Source: Isoetes engelmannii (lineage: Eukaryota; Streptophyta; Lycopodiopsida; Isoetales; Isoetaceae). Taken from it: DNA of 21,846 nucleotides. The position numbers were made by a program, and so were the translations under genes. The stretch spans positions 1 to 21,846 of the forward strand of contig JAANSK020264050.1 of the NCBI GenBank assembly GCA_011763485.2. The letters are read 5' to 3'. Position 1 is the first letter of the stretch, and the number at the start of each line of letters is the position of its first letter. Below the pieces are notes generated by a model, which was not told the DNA's origin, searched no databases, and worked only from the letters and a program-made list of their open reading frames with translations. Below, in pieces: positions 7,114 to 16,486 of this stretch.

Positions 7114-7857
7114 GTAAGGTTATCGGTCTGGCCGAGGCTGATAACCCAAAAAATGTGTGACCGAGGTTGTACGTTCGAGGCCAGACATTGGCACGTAAGG
7201 TTGAGGCCCGCTAAGGGCGTGTTTCCATGAGGCATTTTTTGCCTTCGACTTCCAAACCAGGGCGCACCAGGGAGCAGGTTGTTACGTTTCCATGAGACCT
7301 CCGGCCTGCCTTTGCTGCATACGTGGCCCAAGAATCGCCCTGGGCTTCTGGAAGGGGGCAGGACCCTTTTGGCCTCCCGAACCAAGCTGCTGCCTGTAGT
7401 CGCTCTTCCTCGTACCTGCAATAAACGGTCCAGGGGCACTGCTCCAGGCAAGGCGAATCCAAACAAACCGTCCAGGGGCATTCCGGTCAGGTAAATGCAT
7501 AGGAACGAGACACAGAAATCGCCCTGACTTGGGCGCTCATGATCGGGCCGGTCGGGCTCAAGATCTGCATATGGAAACTGGGCCGAGGCCTTATGTGCCA
7601 ATATCTGGCCGAGGACGTACAACCGAGGCCACGTATTTTTGGTTATCAGCCAAGGCAAAGACCGATAACCACCTTATCGGGTTGATATTGGGACACCAGG
7701 CTGATAACTAGTTATCAGTACTGCCCAGCCGTCGGCCTTATATGCCAATATCTGGCCGAGGACGTACAACCGAGGCCACGTATTCTTGGTTATCAGCCGA
7801 GGCAAAGACTGATAACCACCTTATCGGGCTGATATTGGGACACCATGCTGAGTACTG
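7111..7857. mobile_element. GC-rich foldback element with long imperfect inverted arms
   Basis: The left arm (about 7111-7236) and the right arm (about 7560-7680) are inverted copies. On the left, GGTTATCGGTCTGGCCGAGG is followed by GCTGATAACCC; on the right, GGTTATCAGCC is followed by GACCGATAACC. Between these words both arms share CCGAGG, GTACGT/ACGTAC and TGGCAC/GTGCCA words. Inside the arms, GTTTCCATGAGG (left) faces CATATGGAAAC (right). The core (7240-7550) is GC-rich and holds a repeated GTCCAGGGGCA word (7429 and 7470) but no recognisable transposase. It looks like a non-autonomous DNA element of undetermined family. The outer boundaries and the target duplication are uncertain. Confidence 0.65.
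7587..7857. repeat. 147-bp tandem duplication of the foldback right arm
   Basis: Unit 1 (7587-7733) and a partial unit 2 (7734 to about 7857) share CCAATATCTGGCCGAGGACG, ACGTACAACCGAGGCCACGT and GATATTGGGACACCA, with only a few differences. The right side of the foldback element therefore carries its terminal arm twice, so either copy could pair with the single left arm at 7111-7236. Confidence 0.9.
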
Positions 7858-8841
7858 CAAGGTACTGATAACTGAGTTATGGGACTCTCAATTTACACAC
7901 AAGAGTCCGATAAAGTATAACAGGGCCAGTCTCTGGCGATGGTTACATGTGAACCGGCCCGCATACGATGGTGCGCTGTTTTGCCCGAAAAAACCTGAAG
8001 GAAAGTGGCGAATAATGGCACCCTCAAATTACCGGTGATTTCACCACCAATTAGAAGAGCCACCGCAAACAGCCGGTGCCTTTCACTCAACCTAGCTGGT
8101 CAGAGCTGAACGTATGAATTCTCAGAGTCCGGATCCTACATACAGGCCACCCTGCATGAACATAAGAAATGATCTTATTGTCTTAACCGTGGAACATATT
8201 TAGAGCTCATTTCCGTGTCACATACGGTGCGTTTGTAATTCTTGTCTGTTTATGCATCTTCTATGCCATGTTCTGGGATAAGGAAATTTGCAGGCATTTT
8301 TTGTTCCTTCTGGCAATCTTGTTGCAGCAGAGCTGATACCTTAAGCAGCTCTGATGCTGCTGCTCTTGTATTAAGTAATGTGTCTGCAGCCGGCTTCTGG
8401 ATGAACTCCTATGTCCCTCATTGCGGCAATCGGGCTCTTCATTCCTACTCTATTCTTTTTAGATATCATGTGCTACGATGGGTTTTCATTGGAGACCATT
8501 GTCTAGTCCTTGTCATTCTAACCTTTGCCTAAACCAGGGCAACCCATCGTGCATTGCACCTTGTTTAATTTTCTATGTCTAGGAATTCTTTTTGCCTTCT
8601 TTTTATGAACGACGTAGTGGATTTAAGGAACTGCAAGCAGCCAAAACATCATTTCTGGTAATGTTTACAGTCCCCTTTAGAAAACCACCAGCATGGAAGG
8701 TTGGAAATTTGTAAGTTGCTCTTGGTTTAAAGAATCATCTGGATATTTGCCGCCTCTAATTGACAAAGGTTAGAAGCATGTCAGCTCCAATGTAGAATGA
8801 TCCTCTGGTAACAATTGCATCGCAAGTCATATTTAGTTCCA
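7858..8841. other. Region upstream of the PPR gene, nothing certain
   Basis: This stretch of about 980 bp has no frame I can recognise. It likely contains the promoter and 5' leader of the downstream PPR gene. Small open frames (for example 8242-8532) have no family features. The final 300 bases are T-rich and could include leader introns, but no boundary is convincing before 8842. Confidence 0.5.
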
Positions 8842-8880
8842 ATGGCCGTCTTTAAAACAATTCGAAGTTTCCTTTGTAAG
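8842..8880 (+). CDS. Candidate first coding exon of the PPR gene (targeting peptide)
   Basis: The 13 codons read MAVFKTIRSFLCK, a basic, hydrophobic N-terminus of the kind used for mitochondrial or plastid import, ending at a good donor (TGTAAG|GTATGT). The following 84 bases (8881-8964) are T-rich and end TGCAATTGCAG, as in a plant intron. The exon ends in phase 0. Joined through the 20-base exon at 8965-8984 it enters the PPR frame. This model supplies the import signal that the 9055 start lacks. Transcript data would be needed to prove it. Confidence 0.4.
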
Positions 8881-8964
8881 GTATGTTTTTTTTCTCTCTT
8901 TTCTTCTCACGTTTGCATTATAAATTTCTTGTGCTAAACACCGTTTTAGATACTGCAATTGCAG

Positions 8965-8984
8965 ATTACTGAAAGTCCAGCCAG
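8965..8984 (+). CDS. Candidate 20-bp microexon of the PPR gene
   Basis: It lies between the acceptor TTGCAG (8959-8964) and the donor CCAG|GTATGA (8984/8985), and reads ITESPA plus two bases. Splicing to an acceptor at 9062 (GATCAG) or 9065 (AGCAG) restores the PPR frame at Arg-Asn-Leu and removes the in-frame TGA at 9037. The second intron would be 78 or 81 bases, short but normal for plants. Confidence 0.35.
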
Positions 8985-9054
8985 GTATGATACCTTTGCA
9001 GCACATATTCATTCTTCTACCCTTTACTTGTATCTTTGATCCATTGTACCTGAC

Positions 9055-11943
9055 ATGATCAGCAGGAATTTAGGCGATCTTGATAAATTATGCAGTAAAG
9101 GACAGCTGGAGGAGGCACTAGATATAATGGAACAGCGGAATGTTAGCATTTCTAGAAATAATGCCTACTATATTTTGACAGAATGTTGCAAGATGAAACA
9201 TTTAGAATGTGGCAGGCGGGTGCAGCTGCTTATGGAACAGACTGAACTTGATTCAGTTGCTGTCTTAGGTGATCACCTCATTCGTCTATTTGCCTCATGC
9301 CGATGTTTGGACAAAGCCAAAGGAGCATTTGGCAAGATTTCAAAACCAACTGCATATACATGGACTGCAATTATTTTAGCTCTTTCAGAACTGGGGCAGC
9401 CTCAATTTGCCCTTGATTTATACCAAAATATACAAGTTTATGGGTTGAAAACTAGCCCATATATTTATGCTGCTGTTCTTAAAGCCTGCACAATAACATT
9501 GAATATTGATCAAGGAAAACAAGTACATAAAGAGATTATCTGCAATAAGTTTGAATTTGATATTATTTTGTGGAACGCACTGATAGATATGTATGCCAAA
9601 TGTGGATGCTTGGATGTGGCATGGGAGGTCTTTGACAAGTTGCCAAATCAAAATGTGGTGTCATGGAATGCAATGATTTCTGGCTATGCCCATCAGGGTG
9701 AAGGCCTACTTGCACTCAATTGCTTTTATAATATGCTGGAACAGGGATTTAAACCTGACATAGTTACATTTTCCAGTGTCTTGAACGCGTGCGGCAGTGT
9801 AAGGGCTATTGAGGAGGGAAGGCAGGTTCATGAACAAATTATTTCAAGTGGGCTCCAATTTGATGTTGTTTTGTGGAATACATTGGTTGATATGTATGTC
9901 AAATGTGAATCCTTGCAGGAGGCACGAATTGTGTTCGATAACTTCCTGGATCGAAATGTGATATCATGGAATACAATGATTGCTGGGTATGCTCAGCATG
10001 GTGAAAACCTCCATGCCTTAGATTGTTTCAACAGCATGGTACAGAAGGGGTTTGTGCCTGATTTAATTACATTTTCAAGCATATTAAACTCATGCGAAAT
10101 GGCTGGTGTCATAGAGTGTGGTAGATGTATTCATGAACAAATCATCAGATTGGGGATGCAATCTGCCATGGGAGGTGCACTTGTGAGTATGTATGTAAAT
10201 TGTGGGAGTCTAAAGGAGGGAGAGAGATACTTTAAGAGTGTAAATAGCCAAACTTTGATGGTATGGAATGCCATGGTTGCTGGATATGCCGAGCATGGCA
10301 AAGGTCTTCTCGCGTTGGAATGCTATCACAACATGGAGATGGAGGGAATGAAGCCAGATAGGAATACATTTCTCAGCATTTTAAAAGCATGTGGTCAAGT
10401 TAGGGCTATAGAGCAGGGCAAATACATACATAACCAGATTATTAACAGCAAATTTTACTCTGATATATTTGTGGGAAATGCTCTCATTGCTATGCATGCC
10501 AAATGCGGGAATTTGGAAGAAGCCTACGAAGTCTTTATCAATTTGCCAGATAAAGATGTCATATCATGGAATACTATGATTGCAGGGTATAGCCAGCATG
10601 GCGAATTTTTTCTCGCCTTAGAATGTTACTCTGCCATGCAACAAGAGGGAATAATACCGGATGCAGTCACTTTTTCAACAACATTGAAGGCATGTGGCAG
10701 CATAAGTAGCGTGAGACATATTCATGAGCAGATTATCAAGAGTGGGTATGAAACTAATGTTTTTGTGGGGAATACAGTTGTTGATATGTATGCAAAGTAT
10801 GGCAGCTTGAATGAGGTACAGAGAATATTTGATCAATTACCTCAATGGGATGTAGTGTCATGGAATACAATAATTGCTGGCTATGCCCAGCATGGCGAAG
10901 GCAAACTTGCATTGGAGTATTTCAAGAAAATGCAGAGTGAAGATATGAAGCCAAATTCATTCACCTTTTCTATCATAGTTAAGGTTTGTGGGAACGCTGG
11001 GTTCTTAGAAAGAGGCAGACATATCCACGAACAGATTATCAAAAGGGGGCTCCAAGATGATGTTTTTGTATGCAACACCCTTATGGATATGTATGTAAAA
11101 TGTCTAAGCATGGAAGAGGCACGCATGGTCTTTGATAGCTTGCCAGATAGAGACGTCGTCTCATGGAATGCGATAATTGCTGGATGTTCTCAGTGTCATG
11201 AAAGTATTTTGGCTCTGCAGTATTTTGGCAACATGAAAGAAGTTCAAATAAGCCCTGATAGAGTTACGTTATTAAGTGTTCTAACCGTTTGTGGGAATAT
11301 TGGGGCCATTGAAGAAGGCAGGTGCATTCATGAACACATACTTGCCGGTGTACAGCAATTTGATGTCTCATTGGGTAGTACAATGGTGGACATGTATGCT
11401 AAATGTGGGAGCTTGGAGGAGGCACAGCAAATCTTTGAAAGTTTGCAGGTATGGGATGTGGTCTCCTGGGATGTAATGATTGGGGCATATGTCCAGCATG
11501 GCAAATGCTTTCTTGCTTTAGAGTGTTTTGCGGATATGCAACATCAGAAACTAGAGCCAGATGCCACCACATTTACTGCTATCCTTAATGGCTGCAGACA
11601 TGCAGGGCTAGTGGATGAAGGCTGTTGGTACTTCAAATTAATGATAGACTTCTATGCAGTACCAGTAGATACAGTCCATTGTAACTGCATGGCAGATCTT
11701 CTGGCCCGTGCTGGATGTTTCAGAGAAGCAGAAGGGTTAGTTGAAGTGACAATGCAGCCAAATATTGTGGGATGGATGAGTCTCTTAAATGCCTGCAACA
11801 TGCATGTCAACATGGAGCTAGGGCAACGGTGTTTTAATGAAATTATTCGTTTAGATTCCGCTTGTGGTGCGGCATATGTGCTCATGTCCAATGTCTCTGC
11901 TGGAAAGGAGGTAAAAGTCTCAAAATTACAAAAATCATACTGA
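9055..11943 (+). CDS. PLS-class pentatricopeptide repeat protein, E domain truncated
   Basis: This 962-codon frame encodes a long PLS-type PPR protein. Such nuclear-encoded proteins bind single-stranded RNA in mitochondria or plastids, often for C-to-U editing or processing. Eight P1 motifs are marked by the W-N-x-M/I-I-x-G-Y anchor (TAYTWTAI, then VVSWNAMISGY through VVSWDVMIGAY). They alternate with L motifs (TFSSVLNACGS, then HEQIIKSG) and S motifs (LVDMYAKCGSLEEA), at about 101 residues per triplet. L2 and S2 motifs (TTFTAILNGCRHAG; HCNCMADLLARAGCFREA) and an E1 motif (about 904-936) follow. E2 stops early (AAYVLMSNVSAG, then 12 residues and a stop), with no E+ or DYW domain. ATG 9055 is the first Met after an in-frame TGA at 9037 and starts without an obvious import signal, so true translation may begin in the upstream exons. 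The specific target is unknown. Confidence 0.93.
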   Translation: MISRNLGDLDKLCSKGQLEEALDIMEQRNVSISRNNAYYILTECCKMKHLECGRRVQLLMEQTELDSVAVLGDHLIRLFASCRCLDKAKGAFGKISKPTAYTWTAIILALSELGQPQFALDLYQNIQVYGLKTSPYIYAAVLKACTITLNIDQGKQVHKEIICNKFEFDIILWNALIDMYAKCGCLDVAWEVFDKLPNQNVVSWNAMISGYAHQGEGLLALNCFYNMLEQGFKPDIVTFSSVLNACGSVRAIEEGRQVHEQIISSGLQFDVVLWNTLVDMYVKCESLQEARIVFDNFLDRNVISWNTMIAGYAQHGENLHALDCFNSMVQKGFVPDLITFSSILNSCEMAGVIECGRCIHEQIIRLGMQSAMGGALVSMYVNCGSLKEGERYFKSVNSQTLMVWNAMVAGYAEHGKGLLALECYHNMEMEGMKPDRNTFLSILKACGQVRAIEQGKYIHNQIINSKFYSDIFVGNALIAMHAKCGNLEEAYEVFINLPDKDVISWNTMIAGYSQHGEFFLALECYSAMQQEGIIPDAVTFSTTLKACGSISSVRHIHEQIIKSGYETNVFVGNTVVDMYAKYGSLNEVQRIFDQLPQWDVVSWNTIIAGYAQHGEGKLALEYFKKMQSEDMKPNSFTFSIIVKVCGNAGFLERGRHIHEQIIKRGLQDDVFVCNTLMDMYVKCLSMEEARMVFDSLPDRDVVSWNAIIAGCSQCHESILALQYFGNMKEVQISPDRVTLLSVLTVCGNIGAIEEGRCIHEHILAGVQQFDVSLGSTMVDMYAKCGSLEEAQQIFESLQVWDVVSWDVMIGAYVQHGKCFLALECFADMQHQKLEPDATTFTAILNGCRHAGLVDEGCWYFKLMIDFYAVPVDTVHCNCMADLLARAGCFREAEGLVEVTMQPNIVGWMSLLNACNMHVNMELGQRCFNEIIRLDSACGAAYVLMSNVSAGKEVKVSKLQKSY

Positions 11944-12655
11944 CCAAAGTGATTGTTGCCATATGCTCAGTGATACGGAGATGAGTATACCATTAGCTTG
12001 GGTAACTAATAATGTCAGGAACACACAGTTTTAGTACCCATAAGCATTAACGATCCAATGTGCACATGAACAGTAAATCTTTAGTATAACCCTCTCTTCT
12101 GAATAGCAAGTAGCTTAAAACTTGCATAAACATAAAGAGCATGGTCACTTTATCTTGGCCTAAAAAGTTTGGCTCTCATTGTGACATTGCTGCTGCTTCT
12201 TCCTGATACATGTACCATCAAATACACTGGATAATCACAACTCAGGCATGTTTTGCTAAAAGTGATACTTAAGAGGCACAATATGAGCATAGAAGATAAA
12301 TTAACAAAATACATGACAGCAAGGGATATGATGATGATTCAAATGGACTAATTCCAAATGCTTGTAAGAAATAATGAAAAGAGCATGAAAAGCCTACGCA
12401 TTGACTCCAATCAATAATATATCAAGCATATGCAAACCATTCCATTGAGATGATGAATGGTTTCTTAAATCAAACTTCCTCATGATTGCTTGTTAAATGT
12501 CCGAGCTTATAATGAGCTTAAGAGAAGATTCAAAACACCTTAACCAAGGTGCTGATACACAAGGGCTGCCCTCATGAATGAGAGGTAACGACATTGTAGA
12601 TTATGCGAATTACACGCAAATTCTAATTGTTGTAGACCATTCAGAAGCTCTGTCA
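11944..12655. other. 3' flank of the PPR gene, no gene seen
   Basis: About 700 bp of AT-rich sequence without a recognisable frame. I looked for a continuation of the E/DYW domains (a W..PG.SW-type segment) in all forward frames and saw none. No AATAAA was found just past the stop; weaker AATAAT-type words occur near 12008 and 12414. Confidence 0.55.
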
Positions 12656-12845
12656 AAATAGGATAGAATAGAATAGAATAGAATATATTTTTTATCCTCC
12701 AATTGGCTATGGGACCAAAACAAAGAGAGAGCAGCAAGGGTATTATTGTCAGGAGGGAAAAAAAAAACCCTCCAGAAGGGTTTTAAAGGGAAAAACCTTA
12801 GCAATAATAAGTATATTGGTAGATTGTACAATTGTACAGCACAAT

Positions 12846-13396
12846 TCAATACCGCATTGAAGGGCACGACTGAGTTCGGACATCCATGACATCTTGAAGG
12901 TATGATCCTAGCAATCTTGGAGGTATGAACCTAGCAAATCCACAGAGGTCTGTCCAATAGCACATGCAGCGGCTGGCCATGCAAAACCAGCTGAACATAC
13001 CATGCCCAGATATGAGCATATGCTGGGCAGCTCTGAAGAACATGGCATTCATCCTCCATGGCACCCTGCTGGCAACATTGACAGATCATGTTCTCGCGTG
13101 CCTTCCGAGTTCATGGCATGTCTCAATGCGGAGGCAACGCGCCCCCGTGTGGATAGAAGATAACAGTCTGTGCTTCTTCATGGGCAAATGGGTGCACATG
13201 TAGTGGTGTGGGCCTTGTGCGAGCATGGGATTGACCTGCTGCAATAGCGTGCCATCTTGACATGTGTCAGAGCATCTGCATCCCATAGTTTGCTAAAGAA
13301 GCAAGCATCAAGATACTGCCTCAATTCATCGTGTGTGCCTGAACATTCCATCGAGAGAGCCAATGAGTTTGCTTGTCCTTCCAACAAGCGAGGCAT
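12846..13396 (-). pseudogene. LINE ORF2 C-terminal region, frameshifted
   Basis: Minus-strand frames carry MKKHRLLSSIHTGARCLRIE near 13183-13125 and LLGSYLQDVMDVRTQ near 12900-12860. These align in order with the open frame at 5890-5579 (MKKRRLIASIRTGG…; LGSYTQEVLDERQR). The Cys/His knuckle between them is spread over other frames. The upstream part (13396-13178) has LLEGQANSLALSMECSG, the segment that precedes the knuckle. Confidence 0.7.
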
Positions 13397-13604
13397 TGTG
13401 GACCCATTCCTATAGCTAAAGCCAGATTTGGCAAATGGGTATCACCCATATGGACTACTTTCCGGAAGTAAAGGATATGGGGTCTAGTGTGGCCCTCTGG
13501 AGGGGTAGGAAACTCGTCTCCTGCAGCAGAATTTGATATGGAACTGTGGACTTTGCCCCAAGTGCTTGTGTTAAGAAGGCCTTATGTATCTGTTCCAGGT
13601 CATT

Positions 13605-13847
13605 CTAGGTGGCTAGTGATATTACCGGATCCCACACTTCCGCCCCGTATAGGAGAACAGGCTCAACCAGAGCCCTGAAGAGGTGTGACTGGTGAGTCCA
13701 GGCATACATCTCTACCTTGTGGCTGTTGTTCTGCATGTCATATAGAGCTTTCCAGCCTGCTGTGATGCACAACCTGATGCAAGCATGCAAATGTGTGGTG
13801 GTTGGAAACTCGATTCCCAAATACTTGTAGGTCGGAGCCACTTCCAC
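13605..13847 (-). pseudogene. LINE ORF2 thumb region
   Basis: The frame begins with EVAPTYKYLGIEFPTT, then WKALYDMQNN, LFRALVEPVLLYGAEVWDP and a stop. 'YKYLGI' followed by 'LV.PVLLYGAEVW' is the standard order after the palm of non-LTR reverse transcriptases. The fragment at 1659-1838 is a diverged copy of the same piece. A further continuation to about 13480 (AFLTQALGAKSTVPYQILL) appears in another frame. Confidence 0.85.
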
Positions 13848-13869
13848 ATTCTTCCTCTGATAAGTGATG

Positions 13870-14095
13870 GAGGGAGGTCTTGGCTGACGGAAGGATGAAA
13901 CAAGAAGTACTCTCCCTTTCTTTGCCCCACCCCTCTCCCTTTCTTTGCCTCACATGCCTTGCCCTTCCCCCCTTCCTTTGGTGTCTTCTCAATTCACTTT
14001 TCGTAAAAAAACACCAACCCAAGCAAAGACACAACAACTAAGAAAGATCAAGAGCAATCTCAAGCCATGGCACCCCCTCGGAATGTTCTGAGAAG
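13870..14095. other. Pyrimidine-rich insertion within the LINE
   Basis: LINE homology is interrupted between the post-YADD segment (ends about 14100, MKVNLAKTRKS then decay) and the thumb (starts about 13850). The inserted stretch is CT-rich on the plus strand, with CTCTCCCTTTCTTTGCC occurring twice at a 22-base interval (13910 and 13932). It has no coding signal. Its origin is unknown; it could be a small transposable element or slippage-grown sequence. Confidence 0.5.
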
Positions 14096-14097
14096 CA

Positions 14098-14657
14098 CTA
14101 GTCCCAAATTAGTGAATGAGTGCCGTAATCCAATATATGTCCCACTTTTCCTATATATGACTTTCTAGTTTTGGCCAAGTTAACCTTCATACTAGTGAAC
14201 CGGCAGAAAGTGTCTAGAGCATCCAGGTGACACTGCATGTCTTGCGGAGTGTAGACTAATAGGTCGACGTCATCAGCGTATATGAGTTGGCAAATTATGT
14301 GGTGCATGAGCTAAGCTCGCTGGCCAAATAGCATCGCGAGAGGGGGGGGGAGGAGGGGTAGCTCTGGCGCACTCCGATACTACTGTCGACATGTTGCACT
14401 CACAATGTCAGACGACCTGAGCATGCTTCATATAACCTACATAATGCATTTTGCAAGTCCACTAGGTTCCCCAGCTGCCTCAATCTGTCCCACAACTTGT
14501 CGCGCGGTACAGTATTGAAAGCTTTTGCGAAATCCACAAAACAACAAAACAGGTCTTGCCGGCGGTTCCTGCTATCTTCAATCAGGGATCTCAGAGCGAA
14601 GATATGGTCAATGGTGGAGTGTCTGGTTTGAAAGCCTGCTTGTGTAAGAGCACGCAC
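14098..14657 (-). pseudogene. LINE reverse-transcriptase core remnants
   Basis: The frame 14657-14400 reads AGFQTRHSTIDHIFALRSLI and then FVDFAKAFNTVPRDKLW, which are RT motifs with the catalytic Asp of 'FVDF.KAF'. Around 14390-14310 GVRQSYP is the degraded 'GVRQGCPLSP' motif, disturbed by a C-run. The frame 14307-14098 reads QLIYADDVDLLVYT (YADD at 14269-14280) and FTSMKVNLAKTRKS. All major palm motifs are present and in order, but the coding sequence is broken between frames. Confidence 0.88.
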
Positions 14658-14890
14658 CTTCGCATCTTCTGCCCATATCGTCTGTTGCTCAAGTTGGTGG
14701 TATGAGTCTACTTTCTCGTCCCGACTGCATGTTTCAATGCCAAATGGAAAATCAAATGCAGATCATGTTCCCTCGCCAGGACGTAATCCACAACACTGGA
14801 GCCACCCCTCTGGTTATCTTGTCTACAAGTGCACTGGCTGGAGGACGACCACTGTAGCAGCCCATTGCAGAGAGGGAATGCGTTCCTCCT

Positions 14891-16480
14891 GGAATAAAAT
14901 AATGTGATGCATCACTCAGTTGGATTTGAGGCCCTTTTAATACAAGACGCAGTATATCTTAGCATGGGCTGTTTTTTCAGAATACACATAAAAAGAAAAC
15001 AAAAGACAAAACTACATTGATGAAAATGAATTCCTGGAATGATGCCTCAGATAGTTTAATGTTTTGGTCTGAATATAAGTTATGGATGCAATTTTTGGGA
15101 AAACGCAAAAGGGAACAACACACAAAGAATCAGCCATCCAATGACGTACATCAAAGTAAAATATGGTCTTACATTGTTTTCATTTTAACAGATAGTACTC
15201 AAAAGATGATTGACACAATACATTTGAGACTAACAGGTGATTGTTTTCTCCAAGGACCTGCTTATTCTCTTCTGCTGAAGCTCTATCCATAACAAATCCA
15301 ATAAAGTACTTAAGAGTTTAGGAATTTGCATATATAAGAAACAAAATGAGCTAAAACAATATTTGGCACTTCAAAAGGCATCTGAGCCATTTATTCAAGA
15401 CGTGTACATGCAACGATAGAAATAGAAAGGGGTAAACATAGCTACCATGTTAGAGGTTTGTAATCTGCTAAAACAATAACTTTGGCACTTCGAAACATAT
15501 GAGTTATTTTGACGTGTACATGCAACGGTAGAAATAAAAAAAGGGTAAACATAGTTGCCATGTTAGAGGTTTGTGATTTGTCAACTCACTTTCGAGTATG
15601 CTTTATCTTGAAGAATGAATTTTATAACATTTAAATGTATTCGTCTTTCATGTTCCATGGTTACTATGCAAGCACGTGCATTAAGAACAGTGATAAAAGC
15701 CAGCTTATCTGGGGAAGATCCCTCCTTCCACATTTTGTCATAGCCTTATGGCTGCAAACGCATTGTTGCAAAATAGTGCAAATAATATAACGCGAAAAAG
15801 ATATATACCGTCTCTCTCGCATAAAATGATGAATTACATACCTTGTTATTCGTCATGCAAATCCCCAAGTTGGAACCTGCCATAAAAGCTTCTGAAAAGC
15901 CTTCTCAACTTTTTGGATAACATCTTAAAAGCGCTCTACCCCAGTAACTTTTGGCGTTGTGGGCGTATTTCTGGCAATGGTGTGGCATATGATTATGTGG
16001 GCGTATAGTATGAGAAACCCCCCACCCCTTCCCCGCTTTGCTTTTGGGTGTGTGGGCTTAGGGTGCCCTGTTCCTAAGCGGATGCAGGCCTGGGCTTGAG
16101 CTTTGAGTGTCGTTCCTACTCTGAGCTTGTGCTCTGATTCTGACGGGAGCCACGATGGACATTTGCTTCTTTTTTCGCTTTCTTTTTCCCTTCAATCATA
16201 TGTGCGTTTTGCACCATTGCCTCTTGCAGGCATTTTTTATCTCAAAATCTTAGTGGCCTTCGATTAGGCATCAAATATCGAATATCCAATAAATCAATGG
16301 CCCAAAATAAAAACTGAAGACAAGACCTAGTAAGTAGTCATGAACCAGGTTACTTTGTGGTAGACGCTTCGAATGATTATTTAACGCCAGGGGCAATCCC
16401 TATTTGGTTAAACAACCAACACTTACATTAGTACATCTCTCGACAATGAACTGAAGTGAGCTCTTGTTTGGGTTGTCTTG
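14891..16480. other. Gene-free AT-rich stretch downstream of the PHD gene
   Basis: About 1.6 kb with no protein or RNA gene that I can support. The frame at 15017-15292 (91 codons) has no family features. A 117-bp tandem duplication lies at 15351-15580. A short C-rich patch (16016-16033) and GTGGGCGTAT, present twice (15959 and 15999), are the only other structure. Confidence 0.55.
15351..15580. repeat. 117-bp tandem duplication
   Basis: Unit 1 (15351-15467) and unit 2 (15468-15580) both begin CTAAAACAATA and both contain TTTGGCACTTC, GACGTGTACATGCAACG, TAGAAATA, GGGTAAACATAG and CATGTTAGAGGTTTGT. They differ by several substitutions and small indels in the middle, so the duplication is older than the one in the L1. 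It is noncoding. Confidence 0.9.
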
Positions 16481-16486
16481 AAAATG

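Larger units (their letters stand above)
12656..14890 (-). mobile_element. LINE copy with EN and RT remnants, (TATTC)n tail, minus strand
   Basis: This is the largest copy of the minus-strand LINE family. Read 5' to 3' it contains the end of the endonuclease domain (about 14830-14770, GGSSVVDYVLAREHDLHL), a jump to RT motifs (14657-14400), YADD (14269-14280), an insertion of about 200 bp, the thumb region (13847-13605), and the ORF2 tail with knuckle (about 13400-12850). It ends in the shared terminal block (12715-12686) and a pentanucleotide tail (12684-12656). The direct step from endonuclease to RT shows an internal deletion. It has an AP-type endonuclease and no zf-RVT domain, so it differs from the plus-strand L1. 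The clade is not assigned. AAAATA occurs at both edges (about 12654 and 14896) as a weak target duplication. Confidence 0.85.

Noticed and set aside
7068-7658. Minus-strand open frame of 196 codons
   Set aside because: It spans the foldback element and its core. Its length is explained by GC-rich sequence, it shows no family motif, and it crosses the inverted arm.
8242-8532. Possible Cys/Ser-rich small protein, 96 codons
   Set aside because: No start context, motif or neighbour supports it. It more likely belongs to the upstream region of the PPR gene.
9037-9039. In-frame TGA before the PPR frame considered as a sign of a pseudogene
   Set aside because: It lies in sequence that can be spliced out or left as leader. 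The 962 codons after it are fully open with intact repeats.
81-12715. Five similar blocks considered as a CRISPR-like or regulatory repeat
   Set aside because: They are widely spaced, lie on both strands, and most end recognisable LINE copies with tandem tails, so they are retrotransposon 3' ends.
15017-15292. Possible 91-codon protein
   Set aside because: Composition is ordinary for AT-rich spacer, with no motif, splice signals or conservation evidence.
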